Of a stretch of 64,000 nt of DNA, positions 47,114 to 55,202 are shown in pieces (within the stretch, counting starts at the first letter, position 1; each line of letters opens with the position of its first letter). A program made the position numbers and the translations under genes. This stretch comes from SAR324 cluster bacterium. GTDB lineage: Bacteria > SAR324 > XYD2-FULL-50-16. The DNA lies in the NCBI GenBank assembly GCA_028282885.1, contig JANQGX010000058.1, forward strand, positions 224,886 through 288,885, in the 5' to 3' direction. The notes beneath the pieces were generated by a model. It was not told the origin of the DNA. It saw only the letters and a list, made by a program, of their open reading frames with translations, and made no database searches.

Positions 47114-47494
47114 ATGCCACATTTTATCCTGGAGTATTCCGGTAACCTGGATGATGACCTCGATGTTGCATCACTTTTTGAAACCTTGCATGAAACAGCC
47201 ATTGATACCGGCCTGTTCCCAATCGGGGGAATACGTAGTCGGGCAGTTCGCTGCGAGGAATATCGCGTCGCCGACGGAGATCCTGAAAACTGTTTTGTGC
47301 ATCTAACCGCTAAAATCGGTGCAGGCCGGAAACTGGACATTCGCAAAGCTGCTGCGGAAAGGGTATTTGAAACGCTGACTCAGTTTCTCCAACCCATCTT
47401 TGATAAACGCTATCTCAGTATTGGATTCGAGTTGGTCGAACTGCATTCGGAATTGAACTTCAAGAAAAACAATATCCACGATAAGTTAAAATAG
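47114..47494 (+). CDS. hpaF: 5-carboxymethyl-2-hydroxymuconate delta-isomerase
   Basis: 126 residues, typical for HpaF/CHMI of the tautomerase superfamily. The protein begins MPHFILEYSGNL, so Pro is N-terminal after Met removal and acts as the catalytic base, and GGIRSRAVRCEEYRVADGD and HLTAKIGAGR follow as in known members. It isomerises the dicarboxylate before HpaG. 42 bases after hpaD. Confidence 0.92.
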   Translation: MPHFILEYSGNLDDDLDVASLFETLHETAIDTGLFPIGGIRSRAVRCEEYRVADGDPENCFVHLTAKIGAGRKLDIRKAAAERVFETLTQFLQPIFDKRYLSIGFELVELHSELNFKKNNIHDKLK

Positions 47495-47527
47495 TCGGTG
47501 AACTTTCCCTGAATGGAGGACATCAAC

Positions 47528-48640
47528 ATGACGGACGAAAAGAAGATATTCCTTGACAATTGCTGGTACGCAGCCGCTTGGGATTATGAGGTGGCAGAAG
47601 CTGACAACAAACTGGGACGGACGATTTGTGAAAAGTCGATTGTGTTTTTCAAGGCAGAAAGCGGTGTTTATACGGCATTGGACAATCGGTGTTGTCACCG
47701 CGCTGCTCCTCTATCAGTGGGGCGGATAGAAGGAAATAATATTCGTTGCATGTACCATGGCCTGGTTTATAATCCCGACGGTAAATGTATTGAGGTTCCG
47801 GGCCAGGAAACCCAGGTAGAATCTCTTGGTGTGAGAAGCTATCCCGTTGTTGAAAAGGGACATATGTTGTGGATCTGGATGGGCGATCCGGCTCTGGCCA
47901 ATCCGGATGACATCCACGATTATCTGCCGTTGAGCGATCCTGATAACTGGTGTGGGTTTCCCAGGCAATCCTATCTGCACTACAAGGCTAATTGGTTGCT
48001 GGTCGTAGACAATCTGAGCGATTTCTCCCATATTGCCTTTGTTCATACCAATACAGTCGGCGGTTCTGAAGAATATGCCTATGTATCCGTTCCGGAAGAA
48101 CTGGAAAGGCTTGACGACGGATTTCGCTTGGAACGCTGGCATTATAACAGCAATGTACCCCCTTACCATGCCAAGGTAATTCCTGAAAATGAACGAACCG
48201 GCAAGGTGGATCGTCGCAATCTTGTGGAAATCAGGGTTCCCGGGTTGTTTTTTATGGAGACCCTGTTTGCACCAGCCGGAGTTGATATTAAAACGCAGGA
48301 TATCGGTCAGTATCGACAATACCGTAATTGTCAATTCATGACACCGGAGACAAGAAATACAACACACTTCTTCTGGAACTACCTGCGCAACTACGATATG
48401 GACAATCCGGAGACAACGAAATCACTGCAGGCCAGCCTTTTGGAAGCATTCGGTGAGGACAAGGCCATTATCGAAGAGCAACAGAAATTACTGGTTAAGA
48501 ACACATCCTTTGACCCGCGATTTATCAAAGCTGATAAGGCGCTTGCCCATTTCAGGAGAATCTGGAAAAAGAAGCTGGAAGAGGAAGAGCAGAAATACCC
48601 GACAAAACCGACAGAAGAGAGCAGGCACCGAATTCTGTAA
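47528..48640 (+). CDS. Rieske non-heme iron aromatic oxygenase, VanA-like
   Basis: 370 residues. The Rieske [2Fe-2S] site is visible as CCHRAAPLSVGRI and CMYHGLVYNPDG (Cys-x-His and Cys-x2-His). The mononuclear iron site is DNLSDFSHIAFVH, giving Asp-x2-His-x4-His. Length and layout match monooxygenases of the vanillate O-demethylase/toluenesulfonate type. ATG 47528 follows GGAGGA by 7 bases. It ends the homoprotocatechuate operon and is the only oxygenase here that could generate homoprotocatechuate, for example by demethylating homovanillate. That substrate is inference. No ferredoxin reductase gene is in the window. Confidence 0.9.
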   Translation: MTDEKKIFLDNCWYAAAWDYEVAEADNKLGRTICEKSIVFFKAESGVYTALDNRCCHRAAPLSVGRIEGNNIRCMYHGLVYNPDGKCIEVPGQETQVESLGVRSYPVVEKGHMLWIWMGDPALANPDDIHDYLPLSDPDNWCGFPRQSYLHYKANWLLVVDNLSDFSHIAFVHTNTVGGSEEYAYVSVPEELERLDDGFRLERWHYNSNVPPYHAKVIPENERTGKVDRRNLVEIRVPGLFFMETLFAPAGVDIKTQDIGQYRQYRNCQFMTPETRNTTHFFWNYLRNYDMDNPETTKSLQASLLEAFGEDKAIIEEQQKLLVKNTSFDPRFIKADKALAHFRRIWKKKLEEEEQKYPTKPTEESRHRIL

Positions 48641-48694
48641 CCAGATACTCGGTCTACGGTCAAATCGGGAAGAGATTATTTTGAATCATATCTT

Positions 48695-50272
48695 CTACTC
48701 AGACTGCAGCATTTCTTTGAGAGACCTCATCAGCTTCAGCCAGATCCTGGGTGTGGCCTCAAGGGTGTTGGAAAAATCACTGGCCCCGCCCTCGTTCCTG
48801 GCTTTAACCCGGAAATAGTATGTCTCACCGTTTTCCAACCCTTCCAGGATGATAAAGTTATCGCTGGTTGAAGCTTTCTTTTGCGCCGAATCCAGTTCAT
48901 TCCTGTTGGTCGTCCAGTAGATGTCATACGCACTTGCCGTAGCCACCTTCTCCCAAGTCAAGCCGACAGATTTGTTTCCGGGCTGGATTTTTACCCGGGG
49001 TGCTGCAGGAGGCGACATTTGGGGGTGTCCTTCAACGGGTTTGGACAACTTGCCGGCCCCTCCGGCATTAATAGCTGAAACCTGATAGCGATAGGTAACG
49101 GCATTGACAAGATTTTGATGCAGGTATCGGGTTTCTTTTGTTTTAATGATCTTCTTGTTCTTGCAATCATCCGTCAGGCTGCACCAGTGAACTTCATACA
49201 AATCAGCTTTTGCAACAGCCTTCCAGGATAGCAGGACTTGTCGGTCACCGGATTCTGCAGATAAAACAGGAGATGTTGGCGGCATGGGGAGAGGAACCCC
49301 GGATTCGAGATTCAAATAGGTTCTTTTTCCCGAGTTGTCCTTATAGGAAATGGTGTAGTAGTATTTATTGCCTGCTTTCAGGTTTTCATGTTGATAACCG
49401 GGGAATACCCCCTTTATCAACTGCCATTTTTGTATTGGAGCCTTTTTGTTCAGTGTCCAATGCAGATTATAGTTATAAACTGAATCCAACTGCTCCCAAA
49501 AAATCTGGTTATACAAACTGCCCGGTTTTACCTTTATGTTTTTCGAAATGGATTTAGTTTTGGCACTGACAGGAGCACCGAACTTGACACCACCAAATGA
49601 ATCCGGTTGGTCGGAGTTCAGGATCTGCCGGATTTTGTCTTTGGGTATTTTAGTCGGTTTTGCCGGCAGCTTGGCAGCCTGGACTCTTGATACCTGGTTA
49701 GCCGATACTTCAACTTCCACCTCCGGTTGACCGGAACTTGCCAGACCGACTTTCCCCTCAAGGGTTAACAGGTTTGTGCTGTTTTTCGAAAAATCTACAA
49801 TGAACTCTGTTCCCTTAACACCGATTAAAGCATTGGCTGTCTCAATCCTGAACTGCCGTAAGGGGGAGGTTCTTTTCTGAGTTTGAAATCTTGCTTTACC
49901 CTTTTCCAGCAGAACGCGGTCTTCTGTCTTCACAGGTTTCTTAACCTTCAGACTGGTTCTGGAATACATCTCGACGATGTCGCCACTCTCATTCATTGTG
50001 ATCAATGCTTTGGTGGCTTTGCCTGTGCTGACGCGATCTTCGTCATAAAAATAGATCGTCTTTCCCGCTTTCGTGAAAGTCTTGATGCCACCATAGGTCA
50101 GAATTTCAACCTTCCCTCTCGTCAAAACAAGTGTGTACCGGTTTTTTGATTCAACTCTGTCGCTTGGAGATTGACCGGGAGCACTGTCAGGTTTCGATGC
50201 TGGTTTTTGTGCTGTGCAGGCCGAAATAAGCAAAATGACAAGATAATAAAAGAGTTTCCTAGTCCATTTCAT
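48695..50272 (-). CDS. FecR-domain lipoprotein with fibronectin type III repeats
   Basis: 525 residues. A lipoprotein signal with lipobox LLISAC gives an N-terminal Cys near residue 19. A FecR domain follows (about 45-195: TLVLTRGKVEILTYGG, QFRIETANALIGVKGTEFIV, VSANQVSRVQA). The C-terminal half contains two clear fibronectin type III domains (LSWKAVAKADLYEVHW, VTYRYQVSAINAGGAGKLS; and LTWEKVATASAYDIYW, TYYFRVKARNEGGASDFS) after a third, weaker one. It is probably an outer-membrane-attached or periplasmic binding protein. ATG 50272 is preferred over a GTG six bases earlier. No sigma factor of the FecI type is beside it. Confidence 0.85.
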   Translation of the reverse strand: MKWTRKLFYYLVILLISACTAQKPASKPDSAPGQSPSDRVESKNRYTLVLTRGKVEILTYGGIKTFTKAGKTIYFYDEDRVSTGKATKALITMNESGDIVEMYSRTSLKVKKPVKTEDRVLLEKGKARFQTQKRTSPLRQFRIETANALIGVKGTEFIVDFSKNSTNLLTLEGKVGLASSGQPEVEVEVSANQVSRVQAAKLPAKPTKIPKDKIRQILNSDQPDSFGGVKFGAPVSAKTKSISKNIKVKPGSLYNQIFWEQLDSVYNYNLHWTLNKKAPIQKWQLIKGVFPGYQHENLKAGNKYYYTISYKDNSGKRTYLNLESGVPLPMPPTSPVLSAESGDRQVLLSWKAVAKADLYEVHWCSLTDDCKNKKIIKTKETRYLHQNLVNAVTYRYQVSAINAGGAGKLSKPVEGHPQMSPPAAPRVKIQPGNKSVGLTWEKVATASAYDIYWTTNRNELDSAQKKASTSDNFIILEGLENGETYYFRVKARNEGGASDFSNTLEATPRIWLKLMRSLKEMLQSE

Positions 50273-50669
50273 AATCACCCATGACTTAATAATTCAAGTA
50301 TTTACATACAGACTCCCCCGGTATGGCGGAAGAGGCAATGGCAGCAATGTTTCAGATCCAGGTTGAAGTCCGAACATTCCGAGATTCCGTTAAAACCGCA
50401 TTTATTTGACTTCATAATCTTTATATTTGTCAAATACGGGCTTGATTCTCTGTCTAACGCAGCCTGACTTGTATCTGCAATTCGAGTAGCCGGATCCTGA
50501 AAAAATTGATTGATTATTCGACTCAAAGAGGAGCGTGCAACTTGGTGGTGGATCGGAGTTGTACTTATTGCTTGTCTGCGTTTTAATCAAATGATACGCT
50601 ATATACGCAAAAGTATTCCAATTTTAGTCATATCAACAATCAAATCAAACTATTACTTGAGAATGGATC
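50273..50669. other. Intergenic region, divergent
   Basis: 397 bases. Promoters for the FecR-type lipoprotein and for the helical protein at 50670 are expected here. Short minus-strand frames are not convincing. No clear hairpin was seen. Confidence 0.4.
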
Positions 50670-51110
50670 ATGGAGAAAAATAAGCTAATCAAATCCGCAG
50701 AATCTTTGACTGCCCCCCAACCTGAAATGATAGCAGAATTCAGCAGGCAAAAAGGAACGCTGGTTGAAAAAGTTGTTAACGAACTAAATCAAAGACAGGA
50801 TCTGGATAAACTGATCGGCGAAAACAATAAAAGCATGATGGTCGATAACGCTGCTAACATGGCCAGGTTTATGGAATCCATGTTCCAGCAATACAATCCG
50901 ACTGTTTTCGTTGAGACGATACTTTGGGTGTTCAGCACCTATCGAAATCACGGATTTAACCTCAGTTTCTGGCCGGCACATCTCAATGTCTGGATCACGT
51001 TACTTCAATCCGAACTTGATGCGGAAATATCAGCAGCGCTTGTTCCCTTTTATAGCTGGATTCAGGTAAACATTCCCGTATTTACACTTCTTACGAACCC
51101 GTCGGATTGA
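50670..51110 (+). CDS. Hypothetical helical protein
   Basis: 146 residues, soluble, almost fully alpha-helical by pattern, no signal peptide. A charged first third (VEKVVNELNQRQDLDKLIGE) is followed by an aromatic-rich core (FVETILWVFSTYRNHGFNLS, FWPAHLNVWITLLQSEL). I do not recognise a family. The position next to a broken receiver gene and a B12/phosphatase/kinase block suggests a signalling or sensor role, for example a small ligand-binding bundle; this is inference from neighbours. GAGAATGGATC precedes the ATG. Confidence 0.65.
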   Translation: MEKNKLIKSAESLTAPQPEMIAEFSRQKGTLVEKVVNELNQRQDLDKLIGENNKSMMVDNAANMARFMESMFQQYNPTVFVETILWVFSTYRNHGFNLSFWPAHLNVWITLLQSELDAEISAALVPFYSWIQVNIPVFTLLTNPSD

Positions 51111-51132
51111 AATCCATATTCTATTATTTGTG

Positions 51133-51354
51133 ATGGGCCAAGATTTTCACGAAAACGTAACGAAGATTCCTGTTGTCGACGATGAATTTGACAATCTTCG
51201 TATAACGTCCAGATTTCCGGAGGAAGCGGTATATGACGTCATGACTGCGAATTCCGACACCGATTGCATTTCTTTGGCTCTTCGTTACCAACCGGACCTG
51301 ATACTTCTGGACGTCGTCATACCGAACATGGATGAATTTGAGACTTATCGATAA
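51133..51354 (+). pseudogene. Truncated response-regulator receiver domain
   Basis: 73 codons. The start of a CheY-like domain is clear: IPVVDDEFDNLRI has the acidic pair and PDLILLDVVIPNMDEFETYR carries the phospho-acceptor Asp in LLDVV. A TAA stop follows directly, so the second half with the conserved Thr/Ser and Lys is missing. The usual MDGFE reads MDEFE. No continuation in another frame was found downstream. Most likely a decayed regulator gene. It starts 22 bases after the helical-protein gene. Confidence 0.6.
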
Positions 51355-51479
51355 ACAAGTCCGGGATGAATTAAAGAACAGTTTCGTTATACTGTTCTTT
51401 TGACTCTCCTGTTGGATATGATGAGCACGGATTGGCTATCTATATCGCCTTTGATAGTCATCATGATTTTTTTTGGTTT

Positions 51480-52682
51480 TCACTCAAATTTTTCCGGCAA
51501 GCTGAATGAGAACCTTGTCCCTTTGCCGGGCTCGCTTTCAACACGGATTTTTCCCTTGTGGGCCTCTATTACCCGTTTAACAATATAAAGCCCCAGGCCA
51601 ACACTTTTCTCCTCGCTCGTGCTCCGGGTACTGGTTTTTTGAAAAGGCTTAAATACCAGATCGATCTCGCCAGCAGCAATTCCCAGCCCCTGATCCGTAA
51701 CTGAGGTTTTGATCGCTCCGGGCTCTTTTTGAATTTGAACCCTGATCTCTGTTTCAGGCATGGAGTACTTAACCGCGTTGGTCAGTAGATTATTGATGAC
51801 CTGTTCTATTTTTGCCCGATCAAAATGCAGGGAAACAGTCTGAACCTCACTGTCAAATAGAATGTCAATCTGTTTTTTTCTTGCGAGCATCCTATTCAAT
51901 TCAATGTTTTTCTCAACAACCTCGCTATAATTGTACAAACCGAGTTGCAGATCAATATGCCCCGACTCGATACTCGACAGGTCGAGTAAATCATTAACCA
52001 GATTCAACATAAAAGTACTGATAGAGTGAATCTGTGATACATGACCGACCTGGGACTCAGTCAGATTTTCACTACCCTCTTTTAGAAAATCACTCAGGAT
52101 TAACAGATTACCTAAAGGATTTCGAAGATCGTGTGCTGCTATACCGAGAAATCTGTCTTTTAATCGGTTTAGTTCCCCCAATTCGACGTTTTTTTTGGAC
52201 AACTCTCTCTGAAGATTCACCAATTCATTGTTAAGGCGACTGATCTCATCATACTGGACACTGTCACGCTCGGTGAAAGATTGTAGTTTTGTGTTCTCCT
52301 TAAGGACCCAGCGTATGGTATTGGCTTGCTCATTTCCCATTAAAGTAAAGTCCTGGATTAGCTTGGTCACCTCGTGGTTGGTCCTTGCGATGATAATTAA
52401 ATACTCTTTTCTAATCCTGACACCACCGAATCGATATGAGGTTGGTTTCCCGCCTGCCGGGATGTTGATTTCCCAGTCAAATATAACCTCCTTTTCCCGG
52501 AGTTCTGAAAAAAAAAGCTGTGCTTTGGAATGGCTGCCCTGATCAGCAATGTGGGTAAATAACTGACCTTTGAGACAGTCATCCGTTACTTCCAAGGCGT
52601 CATACAGAACCTCCAATACTGTTCCATCCTGTGAACAACGGATAACACTGCCGCTACCTGGCATAGCGATCTTATTCTCCAC
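51480..52682 (-). CDS. Soluble sensor histidine kinase with PAS-like sensor and coiled coil
   Basis: 400 residues. Residues 1-105: PAS-like domain (GSGSVIRCSQDGTVLEVLYD, FDWEINIPAGG, YRFGGVRIRKEYLIIIA). Then a coiled coil (NEQANTIRWVLKENTKL, ISRLNNELVNLQRELSKKN), HisKA with FLGIAAHDLRNPLGNLLILS, and HATPase (EQVINNLLTNAVKYS, DQGLGIAAGE, SVGLGLYIVKRV). No transmembrane helix. The sensor plus coiled coil are homologous to those of the SpoIIE phosphatase encoded just upstream. The start is uncertain: GTG 52682 with AAAGG six bases before is chosen by alignment with that paralogue; TTG 52700 and ATG 52664 are options. Last gene of a three-gene set. Confidence 0.87.
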   Translation of the reverse strand: MENKIAMPGSGSVIRCSQDGTVLEVLYDALEVTDDCLKGQLFTHIADQGSHSKAQLFFSELREKEVIFDWEINIPAGGKPTSYRFGGVRIRKEYLIIIARTNHEVTKLIQDFTLMGNEQANTIRWVLKENTKLQSFTERDSVQYDEISRLNNELVNLQRELSKKNVELGELNRLKDRFLGIAAHDLRNPLGNLLILSDFLKEGSENLTESQVGHVSQIHSISTFMLNLVNDLLDLSSIESGHIDLQLGLYNYSEVVEKNIELNRMLARKKQIDILFDSEVQTVSLHFDRAKIEQVINNLLTNAVKYSMPETEIRVQIQKEPGAIKTSVTDQGLGIAAGEIDLVFKPFQKTSTRSTSEEKSVGLGLYIVKRVIEAHKGKIRVESEPGKGTRFSFSLPEKFE

Positions 52683-52727
52683 AGCAAACCTTTGTGTCAA
52701 TTCAAAACCGGTTTGAGAACTTTCTTT

Positions 52728-53984
52728 CTAGAGCACTTCTAAGCCAAGAATGGTCGCATCATCGTTCACACCTTTATTCCCGGCATAGTCTGAACAAAAT
52801 GAATAAACATGGTCCAAAAAAACATCGATGGAAAATGTCTTTTGTGTGATTAAATACTCTTCAAAGGAACTTGTATCCAGAAGCTGATTGTCGTTATTTA
52901 CTACTTCCAGCAATCCATCCGTGTAAATCAGTAATTTATCTCCCGGGGTAAGAGTCACTGAGGAAGATTTAAAGAGGGGGGCTGGTTTATCGAACATGCC
53001 CACCACTGTTCCGGGAGTTTGCAGTGTTTCAAGTTCTCCTGTTTCTGTCCGAAGAAGATATGCTGGTGGATGGCCGGCACTGATGTATGTAAAAACGCGA
53101 GTGCGGCAATTGTATAAACCATGAAACAGAGTTGCGTACTTGCCGCTTGGTAATCTCCCGCGAAAATATGCATTAGCCTGATAGGTCATCTCATCGAGGG
53201 TTTTAGATTTCTGTCGCAAACTGCGAAATACAGTTAAAAACATAAAGGACAGAAGTGCCGCTGGAATTCCATGTCCGGTAGCGTCCCCCACCAACAACCC
53301 CAGGTTATCACGCCCTTCGGAATAATAATCATAGAAATCCCCACCGATTTGACCCATCGGTTTGTATATGCGCGCAAGCTTGACATCTTTACGTACCGGC
53401 ATTTCACGCGGGAATATAGCCAATTGCGCTACCCGGGCATGGTTCAACTCTTCCGTGTGCTGTCGATGCAGTTGCTCCAACTCAACATTTTTCTTTGTCA
53501 GCTGACGCTGTGTGTTCACCAGTTCGTTATTAAGCTGGCTTATATCATCCAGCAATCCGGAAATCTTGTTATCCTCTTTCTGAAGTCTTGAATTCTCCTT
53601 GAGAACCGACCTGAGTTGGTTGGTCTGCTCGTTGTTGATTCGGGCAAATTCCACAATCAATTGATCAAGTACTTGTTCATTCTGAGCTATCAAAACCAGG
53701 ATTTCATCTTCGAATTTAACCCCTGCAAACCGCATTCCGACGAGATCATCCCTTATTCGGCAGCTCAACTCCCATTCAAAAGCAGCTTTGCTATCATTGA
53801 TTGAAGTTAGAAAGCGTGCCAACTTATTGAGGCTGCCTTCATCCACGATACGTTTAAGGTGTGTTTTCCAGACAGGAGAGATAATGAACTGTAATCCATC
53901 ATGTATGATCTCCTGAATAGAGCCGCTGGCATCACAACGAAATACTGACCCAGCTATTGGCTTTGTTGATCGGATGTCACACAT
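52728..53984 (-). CDS. SpoIIE-type PP2C phosphatase with PAS-like sensor
   Basis: 418 residues. Residues 1-115: PAS-like sensor (IAGSVFRCDASGSIQEIIHD, FEWELSCRIRDD, MRFAGVKFEDEILVLIA). A coiled coil follows (NEQTNQLRSVLKENSRLQ, ISQLNNELVNTQRQLTKKN), then the phosphatase: GQIGGDFYDYYSEG, LLVGDATGHGIPAALLSF, TDGLLEVVNNDN, NDDATILGLEV, with all metal-binding Asp residues. Such enzymes usually dephosphorylate anti-sigma-factor antagonists (STAS) in partner switching. ATG 53984 lies 23 bases after the B12 protein stop. No STAS or anti-sigma gene is visible in the window. Confidence 0.9.
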   Translation of the reverse strand: MCDIRSTKPIAGSVFRCDASGSIQEIIHDGLQFIISPVWKTHLKRIVDEGSLNKLARFLTSINDSKAAFEWELSCRIRDDLVGMRFAGVKFEDEILVLIAQNEQVLDQLIVEFARINNEQTNQLRSVLKENSRLQKEDNKISGLLDDISQLNNELVNTQRQLTKKNVELEQLHRQHTEELNHARVAQLAIFPREMPVRKDVKLARIYKPMGQIGGDFYDYYSEGRDNLGLLVGDATGHGIPAALLSFMFLTVFRSLRQKSKTLDEMTYQANAYFRGRLPSGKYATLFHGLYNCRTRVFTYISAGHPPAYLLRTETGELETLQTPGTVVGMFDKPAPLFKSSSVTLTPGDKLLIYTDGLLEVVNNDNQLLDTSSFEEYLITQKTFSIDVFLDHVYSFCSDYAGNKGVNDDATILGLEVL

Positions 53985-54007
53985 GATGTATATCGTCGTT
54001 CGGCTGA

Positions 54008-54682
54008 TCAGGAACCAGCCAATTCGTGTCCGGTTTGAATGGCGGTACGCGCATCCGGAGCATATCCATCCGCTTCGACTTGCTTCCACAATTCAGTTGC
54101 CATGTTAAAGGGCCTCCCGCCTACCAGAATCTTAGGCACCTTTTGAATGGCCTTTCGGACCTCTGAAATTAAAGACGAAACAGCGGCTATATTGAAAGTC
54201 ATGGCAGCAGATATAGCCAGAATGTTGGGGGCGCTCGATTCAATTGATTCGATGATACTGCCAACCGGCGCGTTTGCCCCCAAGTAATAGGTGTCCCACC
54301 CTTTCATTTCGAAAAAATCAGCCACCATGCGTACCCCTACCTCATGAAGTTCCCCCCCAACACAAGTTGCAATTAGTTTTAATCCATTTTTTTCTGTTGA
54401 GAAAATTCTCGGGTAAAGTTGAGACATTATAAGCTGGGTGGCTGCTGTACAGTAATGCTCCTGGGCAACGCTAACCTGGTTGGTCTGCCAAAGTCGACCC
54501 ACTTCATATAAAATGGGTTGGAAGACCTGAAGATAGACCTCTTCAACTGATACTCCACTTTCAACAGCATTCATAACCATTTCGACCGCCAGGTGCCTTT
54601 CGCCTTTTAGAAGTGCTCCAAGGTACTTCCGGGCAAGATCATAATGTGGATTTTCTTCCTCTATATAGCCTATTTTACTCAT
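54008..54682 (-). CDS. Cobalamin-binding sensor protein, CarH photoreceptor-like domain without DNA-binding domain
   Basis: 224 residues: a helical cap (B12-binding-2, about 10-95) and a Rossmann B12-binding domain (about 100-210). Trp65 is followed after nine residues by Glu75-His76 (LWQTNQVSVAQEHYC), the W-x9-EH motif of adenosylcobalamin light sensors, where these residues contact the upper ligand face. ELHEVG at 111-116 is the E/D-x-H-x2-G motif that gives His-on binding. The MerR-type DNA-binding domain of CarH/LitR is absent, so it must act on partner proteins. It is the first gene of a set with a SpoIIE phosphatase and a histidine kinase. Weak ribosome site (AAAAGA). Methyltransferase-type corrinoid proteins are the main alternative, but there is no methyltransferase nearby. 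Confidence 0.85.
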   Translation of the reverse strand: MSKIGYIEEENPHYDLARKYLGALLKGERHLAVEMVMNAVESGVSVEEVYLQVFQPILYEVGRLWQTNQVSVAQEHYCTAATQLIMSQLYPRIFSTEKNGLKLIATCVGGELHEVGVRMVADFFEMKGWDTYYLGANAPVGSIIESIESSAPNILAISAAMTFNIAAVSSLISEVRKAIQKVPKILVGGRPFNMATELWKQVEADGYAPDARTAIQTGHELAGS

Positions 54683-55202
54683 TCTTTTAAATTATTTTAT
54701 ACATATGGTTTAGAGGATATTTTTGTTATCTGTTTCAAATGCCCGACCTGTTTTGCAAAAGAAGAAACGCAACAGTTGAAAACAGGGGGCAGATACCTTT
54801 AATGTATAGGGTTCGGGGGACGGATGTCAAGAAAGTCTTCGTTTTATTACTTCTACGGATCTTATTAAGTTGGGTTAAATCACAACCAACGGTAGGTTTA
54901 TACAGGGATGTATAAATAGATAAAAATTCGTCCTATCATTTAGAAATCAGTAGCTTGCTCTCCAACCCCGGGAAACGATTTCTATTCTTTGACAGGTGAG
55001 AGAAAAGTTGGAGAGTTGCAGAGTAATCAGCATTAGCTTGTTGAATGTAAAAAGGAAAGGAGTCGGATATCAGGAGCTCCAGTTTCCTGATACAGTTTTA
55101 TAACTGATGTGAGCATTGAAATACGCCTGTTTCTCCTCTAACAGGAAATGGTGACACCTGATTTCAGCCTGTAAACTCTCAACTGGCCTGCGTTTGGGTT
55201 CC
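54683..55202. promoter_or_regulatory. Intergenic region upstream of the B12-sensor set
   Basis: 520 bases between two minus-strand units. It should contain the promoter of the B12 protein, phosphatase and kinase genes. CTCTCCAAC at 54958 and GTTGGAGAG at 55007 form an inverted repeat with a 40-base spacer, of unclear meaning. No B12-riboswitch core was recognised. Confidence 0.4.

Noticed and set aside
54683..55202. Possible cobalamin riboswitch before the B12-sensor gene
   Set aside because: No B12-box-like core or matching set of stems was found by eye.
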